From assembly GCA_002391195.1 (NCBI GenBank), contig DGRZ01000097.1:81409-86794 (forward strand): DNA of 5,386 bases. Reading direction: 5' to 3'. Every line of letters starts with the position of its first letter. The stretch's first letter is position 1. The notes under the pieces were generated by a model. That model did not search any database and was not told where the DNA came from. It was given only the letters and a program-made list of their open reading frames with translations. A program made the translations under genes and the position numbers. Positions 1-5,386 of the stretch are shown piece after piece. Source of the stretch: Fibrobacter sp. UBA4375. Its GTDB lineage: Bacteria; Fibrobacterota; Fibrobacteria; Fibrobacterales; Fibrobacteraceae.

Positions 1-1028
1 TTGGTGTTGGTGTTGCACTTGTTCTGCTTGTAGGAGTTGCCGTAGGTGTACTTGGTGTTGTCTTTGCCGCGACAGGCGGCCTGCCACTCGTCGATGGTGC
101 AAAGATGCTTTCCAGCCTGTTCACAGAGGCTTGCGGCCTGCTCCTGGCTCACCATGTCCCTGGGGTTTTCGTCGGGGGTGTTGGGGTATTCGTAGGCATC
201 GACGCACACGGTCTTGCCGCCAACGGGAACGGGGTAGGCGTTCTTTCCGCAGATGTTGTCGCTGGCCATGTCGTACTTGGCTTCTTCCCAGGGGCTCTTG
301 TTGCCGACGGAATCTTCGGCGTAATAGTACACGGAGCCTGTCTTGTTGTAATCGATGGCCTTGCCCGCTTCAACCGGGCTCAGGGTGTCGCCGATAGAAA
401 CGAAGGTCTTGCACTTGATTTCGTCGCACTTTACTTTCAGCTTGATGGGGTCGTAGTAGCGGCCCGCAGGAGGCGTGATTTCTGCGTTAGGCGGGATCTG
501 GTCTGCGGCACGGATGCTGTCCTGGATGCGTTTCTTTTCCAGGGAATCGGCACGTGCCTTGTCTAGTGCGGCTAGGCTGTCGGCAATACGCTTGAGGCTG
601 TCGTTACGGGCTTTTTCCAGAGCGGCAAGGCTATCCCGCACGTGGCGGATGCTGTCCCGCACATGGCGGAGGCTGTCTTGGTTCAGCTTGGGGTTCAGCG
701 CCGCCAAAGAATCGGCTATGCGCAGGCTGTCCGCTAGGCGAAGGCTGTCGGCAATTCTTAAACTGTCGGCAAGGCGAGCCTGTTCCAGGGCGGCAAGGCT
801 GTCGGCCCGCATCTGTTCGGCCCGACGGAGGCTATCCAGAATGTAGCGCTGGCGGGCTTCCAGCTCGGTCTCTTGCTGGCGGCGCAGGGCCTCTTGCTTG
901 ATGCGGTCCAGGTGGCACTGTACAATAAAAAGGCACAAAAGCAAAAGGAACATCAGCACCAGAATGGCGATGTTCTTCTTTTTGCGTTTTTTCTTTTCTT
1001 CAATCTCGTTATTCTTGTTTTCGCTCAT
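1..1028 (-). CDS. Membrane-anchored DSL-repeat stalk protein with FGE-sulfatase (SUMF1-like) domain, 3' end beyond window
   Basis: Reading from the ATG at 1028 gives 342 codons without a stop up to the left edge, so the C-terminus is missing. The start is fixed by an in-frame TAG two codons upstream (1034-1032); the ribosome site is weak (TAGAAG directly before ATG). Layout: Lys/Arg/Glu-rich cytoplasmic tail (1-18, including KKKRKKK), one membrane helix (about 19-37), a charged helical stalk (about 40-175) with 13 Asp-Ser-Leu/Ile motifs, an Ig-like segment (about 179-250; TPPAGRYYDPIKLKVKC, ending AEDSVGNKSPW) resembling the chitobiase/hexosaminidase C-terminal domain, then the start of an FGE-sulfatase domain (about 258 onward: VCVDAYEYPN, QAASLCEQAGKHLCTIDEWQAACRG, YTYGN). 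Eight cysteines follow the stalk (201, 206, 260, 275, 302, 310, 319, 338), fitting disulfides outside the cytoplasm. The FGE active-site region is not in the window, so enzymatic formylglycine formation cannot be judged; a structural or binding role in the envelope is as likely. Domain calls are from motif recognition. Confidence 0.85.
   Translation of the reverse strand, partial: MSENKNNEIEEKKKRKKKNIAILVLMFLLLLCLFIVQCHLDRIKQEALRRQQETELEARQRYILDSLRRAEQMRADSLAALEQARLADSLRIADSLRLADSLRIADSLAALNPKLNQDSLRHVRDSIRHVRDSLAALEKARNDSLKRIADSLAALDKARADSLEKKRIQDSIRAADQIPPNAEITPPAGRYYDPIKLKVKCDEIKCKTFVSIGDTLSPVEAGKAIDYNKTGSVYYYAEDSVGNKSPWEEAKYDMASDNICGKNAYPVPVGGKTVCVDAYEYPNTPDENPRDMVSQEQAASLCEQAGKHLCTIDEWQAACRGKDNTKYTYGNSYKQNKCNTNT
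513..836 (-). repeat. In-gene Asp-Ser-Leu/Ile repeat tract, predicted coiled-coil stalk
   Basis: Residues 65-172 of the left-edge protein hold 13 Asp-Ser-Leu/Ile motifs, with the Asp at 65, 76, 88, 94, 100, 106, 118, 125, 132, 143, 150, 161 and 170. Spacings are mainly 6, 7, 11 and 12 residues; 7 and 11 are heptad and hendecad steps expected of a coiled coil. The clearest higher-order unit is 18 residues (11+7): DSLAALEKARNDSLKRIA, followed by DSLAALDKARADSLEKKR. Ala, Leu, Arg, Glu and Asp dominate and the only Pro is at about 113. The DNA copies have diverged at synonymous sites (AGC, AGT, TCT and TCC for Ser), so this is an old protein repeat rather than a fresh DNA duplication. Confidence 0.8.
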
Positions 1029-1081
1029 CTTCTACAACCAAACTTTTTGCAATCCTGGATCCTTCGTGTAACCATCAACCA

Positions 1082-1102
1082 ATTCCGAAATCTGAAATCC
1101 GA
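1082..1102. repeat. Three tandem seven-base units, A(A/T)TC(C/T)GA
   Basis: The plus strand reads ATTCCGA, AATCTGA, AATCCGA in exact seven-base phase, followed by a degenerate ATTATAC (1103-1109) that contains the candidate -10 box. The tract is non-coding and lies between cdaA and the left-edge gene. Confidence 0.6.
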
Positions 1103-1108
1103 ATTATA
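1103..1108 (-). promoter_or_regulatory. Candidate -10 box (TATAAT) for the left-edge gene
   Basis: The minus strand reads TATAAT, a perfect sigma-70-type -10 hexamer, about 75 bases upstream of the ATG at 1028. No good -35 is present at 16-18 bases spacing (GGTCGC at 17), and there is no TG extension. The hexamer also falls in the degenerate end of the seven-base tract, so it could be chance. Confidence 0.35.
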
Positions 1109-1133
1109 CCTCAAAGGGAGCTATGGCGACCGC

Positions 1134-1147
1134 ACTCATAACTCAAA
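1134..1147. repeat. Two tandem seven-base units, ACTCA(A/T)A
   Basis: The plus strand reads ACTCATA then ACTCAAA. Only two units are present, so chance is possible, but the period matches the other two tracts in this window. CTCAAAG also recurs nearby at 1110-1116 and 1142-1148. Confidence 0.35.
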
Positions 1148-1158
1148 GCGAAGCGACC

Positions 1159-1986
1159 TCAGACCCCACTACCTTCCTTCTCCTCGACCCGTTCGTCCTT
1201 GAACAGTTCACCCCAGTGGCGCTTGATTTCGGTTTCCAGTTCCTTGATGCTCAGGTTACGGCGGAGGCTAGAACGGTAGGCGATGGAAATGTAGCCCGTT
1301 TCTTCGGAAACCACGATGACCAGGGCGTCGCATTCAGAAGCCAGGGCGTGGGCGGCACGGTGACGCATGCCGTAGCCGGTGTCGCCGCCTGCGTTTGCGG
1401 TGGGCATGGGCAAGATACAGCCCGCGGCCACAATGCACTTGCTGTTCAGGAGCACGGCACCGTCGTGGAGGGCGGAATTGGGGAAAAACAAGGAGCGGAG
1501 CAGTCGGGAACTGATGCGGGCGTTCAGGATTTCGCCGGTTTCTTCGTAGTTACGCAGGCCCACGCGTTTTTCAAGGACGATCAGGGCACCGAAATGGTTC
1601 TTGGCTAGGTCCTGTACGGCGGTAGTGATGGACTTGGTCACTTCGTCAAGTCCGCTGGCGTGGAAAAAGATGGATTGCCAGCTGGCCCGGCTGACGGTCT
1701 GGCCAATTCGGGTCAGGGCGCTTCGGATTTCGGGCTGGAAAAGAATCACGATGGCGATAATGCCCAGGGTGGCAAGGTTGGTCAAAAGCCAGAGCAGGGT
1801 GTGGAGTTCCCACCATTGGGCAAGGAACCAGGCCACCACCAGGAACATGCCGCCGATGATCATCTGGACGGCACGTGTCCCGCGGAACAGCTGGAACACA
1901 TAGTACAGGATAATGGACATGATGAGGATGTCCAGAATATCCGCCATGCGGACATCGATGATGTCAAAAAGCTTAAACAGGACCAT
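1159..1986 (-). CDS. cdaA: Diadenylate cyclase CdaA (DacA), membrane-bound c-di-AMP synthase
   Basis: This 275-residue protein condenses two ATP into cyclic di-AMP, a second messenger tied to osmotic and cell-wall control. Three hydrophobic segments (about 17-34, 43-58, 65-83) place it in the inner membrane, followed by the cytoplasmic DAC domain. Family marks seen: RGTRAVQ (35-41), LFQPEIR (82-88), GALIVLEK (133-140), the catalytic DGA motif (LHDGAVLL, 173-180) and RHRAA (208-212). The residue before RHRAA is Met (GMRHRAA) where Thr is frequent. Length is normal for the CdaA class; the tail is Glu/Lys-rich. The first ATG is chosen because it gives the usual short lead before the first helix; a GGAGG at 1999-2003 lies 12 bases upstream. 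The start overlaps the folP end by 14 bases, implying coupled translation. No cdaR or glmM follows. Confidence 0.95.
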   Translation of the reverse strand: MVLFKLFDIIDVRMADILDILIMSIILYYVFQLFRGTRAVQMIIGGMFLVVAWFLAQWWELHTLLWLLTNLATLGIIAIVILFQPEIRSALTRIGQTVSRASWQSIFFHASGLDEVTKSITTAVQDLAKNHFGALIVLEKRVGLRNYEETGEILNARISSRLLRSLFFPNSALHDGAVLLNSKCIVAAGCILPMPTANAGGDTGYGMRHRAAHALASECDALVIVVSEETGYISIAYRSSLRRNLSIKELETEIKRHWGELFKDERVEEKEGSGV

Positions 1987-2884
1987 CGGACTTTAGAGCC
2001 TCCAGGTAGAGCAGGGATTCCTTCGTTTCTTTCACGTCGTGTACACGGATACAGCTTACTCCACCCAAGGTAGCAATAATGCCTGCGGTGATGGTGGGGA
2101 CCAGCCGGTCGCTATGCTCGAGACCGGGCATTTTACCGATATAGGACTTGCGGGATGTGCCGATAAGCACCGGGAAACCGTCGTCCAGAAAGCATTCCAG
2201 GGATTTCATCAGGTCGATATTGTCCTGGATGGTCTTTCCAAAGCCAATCCCAGGGTCCAGGCAAATCTTTTCGCGTTTGACGCCCAGGTCCAAAAGCCTT
2301 TTCGCCTGGGCAAGCAGTTCTTGCCGGACCTCTTGCACCACGTTTTCGTAGGGCTTGAAGTCCGCCTGCATGGTGCCGAAATTCCCCCGCATGTGGTTCA
2401 GCACCACAGAGGCTCCGGTCTTTGCGACTACCGATGGCATGTCGGGATCCATGGTGCAGGCGCTGATGTCGTTTACGATGTGGGCGCCCAGGCGCATGCA
2501 CTGCTCGGCGACCTTCGCCTTGGTGGTATCTACAGAAATGAGGAACTCCCGGTGTCCGGGGTTTCCCAGGTCTTCGGAAATATCCTGCAGTTGCGCAAGG
2601 CTTTCTACCACGGGGCATACCCGGTCCATTTCTTCTTGCTCGCTTACAGGAGTACTTCCCGGCCGGCTGCTTTCGCCGCCGATGTCCAGTATGTCCGCCC
2701 CCTGCTGCAGCAGGCCAACGGCATGCTCGTAGGCGGCGTCCGGAGTGGCGTGGGTCCCGCCGTCAAAAAAGCTGTCCGGCGTCACGTTCACGATTCCCAT
2801 GACCAGAGGGGAGGCGCAGGGGAAAACCCTGTTCCCGATGGTCCAGGGAAGTGCACGGCTTTTTTCCAGGACGGATTTCAGCAT
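1973..2884 (-). CDS. folP: Dihydropteroate synthase FolP
   Basis: FolP joins p-aminobenzoate to 6-hydroxymethyl-dihydropterin diphosphate to form dihydropteroate in the cytosolic folate pathway; it is the sulfonamide target. The 303-residue TIM-barrel protein shows all family motifs in order: VMGIVNVTPDSF (28-39), DIGGESSRPG (67-76), SVDTTK (117-122), NDI (138-140), HMRG (164-167), DPGIGFGKT (210-218), GTSRKSYIG (242-250) and RVHD (280-283). Residues matching E. coli N22, R63, D96, N115, D185, K221, R255 and H257 are N33, R74, D119, N138, D210, K246, R280 and H282, so it should be active. E. coli T62 is replaced by Ser73. It is slightly longer than usual, with about 12 extra residues at 99-113 before the SVDT strand. 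The ATG follows the ftsH stop after one base; AGGAA at 2895-2899 is a modest ribosome site. I see no sign of an acquired sul-type enzyme. Confidence 0.97.
   Translation of the reverse strand: MLKSVLEKSRALPWTIGNRVFPCASPLVMGIVNVTPDSFFDGGTHATPDAAYEHAVGLLQQGADILDIGGESSRPGSTPVSEQEEMDRVCPVVESLAQLQDISEDLGNPGHREFLISVDTTKAKVAEQCMRLGAHIVNDISACTMDPDMPSVVAKTGASVVLNHMRGNFGTMQADFKPYENVVQEVRQELLAQAKRLLDLGVKREKICLDPGIGFGKTIQDNIDLMKSLECFLDDGFPVLIGTSRKSYIGKMPGLEHSDRLVPTITAGIIATLGGVSCIRVHDVKETKESLLYLEALKSDGPV
1999..2003 (-). promoter_or_regulatory. Ribosome binding site for cdaA, inside folP
   Basis: The minus strand reads GGAGG within the folP coding region, 12 bases before the cdaA ATG. The match is strong and the spacing rather long. 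It supports the ATG at 1986 over the internal Met at residue 14. Confidence 0.55.
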
Positions 2885-2885
2885 C

Positions 2886-5039
2886 TTAGGAATGTTCCTG
2901 GGGCGGCTCTACGGCGATTGTATGGCTTGTGCCATCGCTGGCCGTTGCCGGACCATCGGCAGGCTTGGGCTTGATTTCTGCGACTGTTGCGGCGTTGGCG
3001 TCTGCAGCAGGGGCTAGCGGCGGCTGTTTTCCAGGGTCCGGCGGGGGAGTGTTTTCACGCTTTTTCTTTTCGGCCAGTTCTTCCAGGGCCTGGTACTGGC
3101 GGCTCTTCTTGGTGCCGGTAAGCTTTTCGCCTGCCATGACCTTGTCGATTTCTTCGCGGTCCAGGACTTCGAATTCAAACAGCGCTTCTGCAAGGTCAAT
3201 CAACTTGTCCTTGTTTTCTTCCAGCAGCTTGCGTGCTGCAGCATCCATTCGCTTGATAAGCCCGTTGACGGCGTTGTCGATTTTTTCCGCCATCATTTCG
3301 GACATTTCTTTGGGCTTACTGATTTCGCGGCCCAGGAACACCTCGCCGTCGGTGCGGCTGTAGCATACCGGTCCGATTTCTTCGTCGAACCCCCATTCGG
3401 TCACCATCTTCCGGGCCAGTTCTGTCGCCCGCTGGATATCGTTGCTGGCGCCGGTGCTCTGGTGGTTGAAGAAGATGAGTTCGGCCAGGCGGCCAGACAT
3501 CATGATCATAATGCGTTCTTCGGCGTATTCCCGACTGTAGCTCACCTGGTCCCGTTCCGGCAGGCTCATGGTGACACCCAGGGCGCGGCCGCGGGGGATA
3601 ATGGTAATCTTGTGGAGCGGGTCAGAATGCTTGCACAGGAGCGTCATCAGGGCGTGTCCCGCTTCGTGGTAGGCGGTGTGGCGCTTCTCTTCGTCGGTCA
3701 TCAGGAGCGTGCGGCGCTCGGCACCCATGCTCAGCTTGTCCCGGGCTTCCTCGAAGTCCAGCATGGTGACCTTCTTGTTGTTGAAGCGGGCTGCCAAAAG
3801 GGCGGCTTCGTTCACCAGGTTTTCCAGGTCGGCACCGGCAAGTCCCGGCGTTCCCTTGGCAATGGCGGAAACGTCCACATCCTTGTCCAGGGGAACCTTC
3901 CGCTTTTTCAGGTGAACCTTCAAAATCTCTTCGCGGCCCTTCAGGTCGGGGAGTCCCACCACGATCTGCCGGTCAAAGCGTCCCGGACGGAGCAGTGCCT
4001 TGTCCAACACGTCGGGGCGGTTGGTGGCCGCAATCAGAATCACGCCTTCGTTGGCCGCAAAGCCGTCCATTTCCACCAGCAACTGGTTCAAGGTCTGTTC
4101 GCGTTCGTCGTGACCGCCGCCGAGGCCAGCTCCACGCTGGCGACCCACGGCATCGATTTCGTCAATAAACAATATACACGGAGCGTTCTTCTTGCCGGTC
4201 TCGAACAGGTCGCGCACGCGGCTTGCGCCCACGCCCACGAACATTTCCACGAAGTCCGAACCCGACATGCTGAAGAACGGCACTCCCGCTTCGCCAGCAA
4301 CTGCACGGGCCAAAAGAGTCTTGCCGGTACCCGGAGGGCCTACCAGCAGCGCCCCCTTCGGAATCCGTCCGCCCAGTTCGTCGTATTTTTTCGGGTCTTT
4401 CAAGAACTCCACCAGTTCTTGCAGGTCCTGCTTGGCCTCGTCGCAGCCTGCCACGTCGTTGAAGGTGGTCTTTTTCTTAGGGTCGCTCCCGATGATTTTG
4501 GCCTGGCTCTTTCCGAAACTGAAGGGGTTCTTGCCGCCACCGCCCATCTGGCGGCTCATCATGAGGTAGAAGAAGGCAATCAGCAGGAGCGCGGGCAGGA
4601 ACGCCACCAGCGTGTCGATCCAGGTGGAAGATTCGTGGATCACTTTCACCTTGACGCCCTTGAACATTTCCCAGGCGGTAATCTGCTCGTTAGAAATTTC
4701 CAGCATGTGGCTCTTGAACCGCTTGGTGTTCCCGTTGTCCTTTTCGGAACGGGTAAAGCGGGCGAGGGCGCTGCGCTGTTCGTTTGCCTTGGCGATTTCT
4801 TCGGGGCTCATCTGGTAGGCCCCTTCGATAATGATGCCGTCGGGGGTCTTCTGGAGCGTAAGTTCCGTAATCACCTTGGTGGAATCTCCCATCATGGCGA
4901 GAAATTCCGTGCGGGTCATGTCCTGTTCGCTGCTTTTCCCTGTGAGGGGGAACATCACGAACAGCATCAAAAGCATCACAAGGACGATGATAAAATTGCG
5001 ATTCTTGAAAGGGGAGGTGGGCTTCTTGGGTTGGCTCAT
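2886..5039 (-). CDS. ftsH: ATP-dependent zinc metalloprotease FtsH
   Basis: FtsH is a hexameric inner-membrane AAA+ protease that extracts and degrades damaged membrane proteins and short-lived regulators. The 717-residue product has two membrane helices (about 15-33 and 141-161) around a periplasmic domain of about 105 residues, then the cytoplasmic ATPase and protease. Seen: Walker A GPPGTGKT (234-241), pore loop FVG (267-269), Walker B ILFIDE (289-294), the second region of homology with arginine fingers R351 and R354 (RPGRFDR), the zinc site HEAGH (458-462) and the third zinc ligand D534 in STGASNDI. All catalytic residues are intact. The last 55 or so residues form a Pro/Ala-rich tail, making the protein longer than E. 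coli FtsH (about 644). The start is clear: AAAGGA at 5045-5050 lies 5 bases before the ATG, and TAATG joins it to the upstream gene. Confidence 0.98.
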   Translation of the reverse strand: MSQPKKPTSPFKNRNFIIVLVMLLMLFVMFPLTGKSSEQDMTRTEFLAMMGDSTKVITELTLQKTPDGIIIEGAYQMSPEEIAKANEQRSALARFTRSEKDNGNTKRFKSHMLEISNEQITAWEMFKGVKVKVIHESSTWIDTLVAFLPALLLIAFFYLMMSRQMGGGGKNPFSFGKSQAKIIGSDPKKKTTFNDVAGCDEAKQDLQELVEFLKDPKKYDELGGRIPKGALLVGPPGTGKTLLARAVAGEAGVPFFSMSGSDFVEMFVGVGASRVRDLFETGKKNAPCILFIDEIDAVGRQRGAGLGGGHDEREQTLNQLLVEMDGFAANEGVILIAATNRPDVLDKALLRPGRFDRQIVVGLPDLKGREEILKVHLKKRKVPLDKDVDVSAIAKGTPGLAGADLENLVNEAALLAARFNNKKVTMLDFEEARDKLSMGAERRTLLMTDEEKRHTAYHEAGHALMTLLCKHSDPLHKITIIPRGRALGVTMSLPERDQVSYSREYAEERIMIMMSGRLAELIFFNHQSTGASNDIQRATELARKMVTEWGFDEEIGPVCYSRTDGEVFLGREISKPKEMSEMMAEKIDNAVNGLIKRMDAAARKLLEENKDKLIDLAEALFEFEVLDREEIDKVMAGEKLTGTKKSRQYQALEELAEKKKRENTPPPDPGKQPPLAPAADANAATVAEIKPKPADGPATASDGTSHTIAVEPPQEHS

Positions 5040-5368
5040 TATAATCCTTTATTTTTCTTTCCGCAAGATACAAAATTCTCTGCTTCTTCGGGGCTGCCGA
5101 ATTCGCAAATTTGGACAGACTGGCCAATTTTTACGATGGCGCGCCTGCGGTAAACGGCATGGTGGGGGATTTTGACGCAGGCAGGCTCCTTGGGACCGTA
5201 AAAGAACCCGATAGGGAATCGCAGACCCTTCTCCGAAAGCCACAGCCGAAACATTTCGGAAAGGTCGGTGTTCTCGTGGGCTAGCAGCACCTTGCGGAGC
5301 TTCTTTTTGTCCAGAGTGATTGAGGCGCGAGGCACGAGGTTCGAGGCTCGAGGTTCGGGGTTTGTCAT
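5039..5368 (-). CDS. Unrecognised small protein upstream of ftsH (start uncertain, possibly longer)
   Basis: The frame gives 109 residues from the ATG at 5368. I do not recognise the family. The product is basic, with no membrane helix or signal peptide: a Lys-rich start (LDKKKLRKVLLAH), then FRLWLSEKGLRFPIGFFYG, a basic stretch (HHAVYRRRAIVKIG) and SPEEAENFVSCGKK near the end. Evidence that it is real is its TAATG junction with ftsH and a likely ribosome site (GAGAGGG at 5376-5382, 7 bases before the ATG). The first 16 or so residues are encoded by a seven-base repeat tract (EPRASNLVPRAS), unlike the rest, so the true start may be downstream: GTG at 5335 or ATG at 5254. The frame is also open through the six codons to the right edge, so it could be the tail of a longer protein. 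TilS, often near ftsH, was considered, but its C-terminal motifs are absent. Confidence 0.6.
   Translation of the reverse strand: MTNPEPRASNLVPRASITLDKKKLRKVLLAHENTDLSEMFRLWLSEKGLRFPIGFFYGPKEPACVKIPHHAVYRRRAIVKIGQSVQICEFGSPEEAENFVSCGKKNKGL
5045..5050 (-). promoter_or_regulatory. Ribosome binding site for ftsH at a TAATG stop-start junction
   Basis: The minus strand reads AAAGGA, then TTATA, then ATG. The site lies inside the last codons of the upstream gene, whose TAA shares one base with the ftsH ATG (5041-5037). This arrangement favours re-initiation by the same ribosome. Confidence 0.75.
5322..5363. repeat. Seven-base tandem repeat, GAGGNNC, five units plus one degenerate
   Basis: On the plus strand the units are GAGGCGC, GAGGCAC, GAGGTTC, GAGGCTC, GAGGTTC (5322-5356), then a degenerate GGGGTTT (5357-5363). 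The invariant part is GAGG..C; variation is confined to positions 5 and 6. The tract lies at or within the 5' end of the right-edge gene. Since seven is not a multiple of three, gain or loss of one unit would shift the reading frame across it. Confidence 0.85.
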
Positions 5369-5375
5369 CCCCGCA

Positions 5376-5382
5376 CCCTCTC
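5376..5382 (-). promoter_or_regulatory. Possible ribosome binding site for the right-edge gene
   Basis: The minus strand reads GAGAGGG, seven bases before the ATG at 5368. It favours that ATG, but it stands next to a G-rich repeat tract, so the purine run could be incidental. Confidence 0.4.
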
Positions 5383-5386
5383 TTGT

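Larger units (their letters stand above)
1029..1158 (-). other. Only real intergenic gap (130 bases) between cdaA and the left-edge gene
   Basis: This stretch separates the cdaA TGA from the next ATG. It holds a consensus -10 hexamer, two short seven-base-period tracts and an AT-rich leader close to the start codon. I find no strong GC-rich hairpin followed by a T-run on the minus strand, so no intrinsic terminator for the upstream operon is supported. The left-edge gene may be read from its own promoter, by read-through, or both. Confidence 0.7.

Noticed and set aside
105..846. Overlapping plus-strand frames (including Arg/Leu/Ser-rich repeats)
   Set aside because: They mirror the left-edge minus-strand gene; the repeats are the antisense of the DSL tract.
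903..974. Lipoprotein signal at Cys38 of the left-edge protein
   Set aside because: The residues before the Cys are Phe-Ile-Val-Gln, with Gln at -1, which does not fit a lipobox; the segment reads better as a membrane anchor.
1135..1141. CTCATAA resembling a Met tRNA anticodon loop
   Set aside because: The flanking bases do not form an anticodon stem and no T-arm or acceptor pairing is present; it is better explained by the ACTCA(A/T)A repeat.
1029..1160. Intrinsic terminator after cdaA
   Set aside because: Only a very short GC/TTC/GC self-match is seen on the minus strand, with no stable stem and no T-run following.
873..1202. 109-codon plus-strand open frame
   Set aside because: It spans the antisense of a membrane helix, the gap and the cdaA end, with no coherent protein features.
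1123..1608. 161-codon plus-strand open frame starting in the cdaA downstream gap
   Set aside because: Nearly all of it is antisense to the conserved DAC domain of cdaA; no ribosome site or motif supports it.
2039..2974. 311-codon plus-strand open frame
   Set aside because: It is antisense to folP and the ftsH end; no motifs, and folP is certain.
3462..5153. 563-codon plus-strand open frame
   Set aside because: It lies almost wholly opposite ftsH, whose motifs are complete. The product is His/Gly/Val-rich without recognisable motifs, as expected from the antisense of a GC-biased gene.
5039..5368. Right-edge gene as the C-terminal domain of TilS
   Set aside because: Although KKLRKVL looks superficially similar to the TilS C-domain, the following residues lack its conserved pattern.

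Overview
The window is a compact, single-direction block of five genes, all on the minus strand, so it reads from right to left. In transcription order they are: a small unrecognised gene (5368-5039), ftsH (5039-2886), folP (2884-1973), cdaA (1986-1159), and, after a 130-base gap, a large membrane-anchored protein whose gene starts at 1028 and runs off the left edge. I see no RNA genes, CRISPR arrays, insertion sequences or phage genes. Every long plus-strand reading frame lies opposite one of these genes and looks like a shadow.

The first four genes look like one operon. The small gene ends in TAATG, sharing one base with the ftsH start. ftsH and folP are one base apart. folP and cdaA overlap by 14 bases. 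The encoded functions are a membrane AAA+ zinc protease (FtsH), dihydropteroate synthase for folate synthesis (FolP), and a membrane diadenylate cyclase that makes c-di-AMP (CdaA). ftsH-folP adjacency is known from the E. coli ftsH-folP-glmM cluster. cdaA in Firmicutes usually sits with cdaR and glmM. Here cdaA takes the place next to folP, and neither cdaR nor glmM is visible.

The left-edge gene (at least 342 codons) is the most unusual part. It has a basic cytoplasmic tail, one membrane helix, a stalk with 13 Asp-Ser-Leu/Ile repeats, a chitobiase-C-terminal-like Ig-fold segment, and the start of an FGE-sulfatase/SUMF1-like domain. This architecture, together with the gene order, suggests a fibre-degrading gut bacterium of the Fibrobacter type (Fibrobacterota). 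That is inference from protein style, not from a search.

A second recurring feature is short DNA tracts with a seven-base period. There are five GAGGNNC units at 5322-5356, three A(A/T)TC(C/T)GA units at 1082-1102, and two ACTCA(A/T)A units at 1134-1147. They lie only at gene edges: in the cdaA/left-gene gap and at the start of the small right-edge gene.
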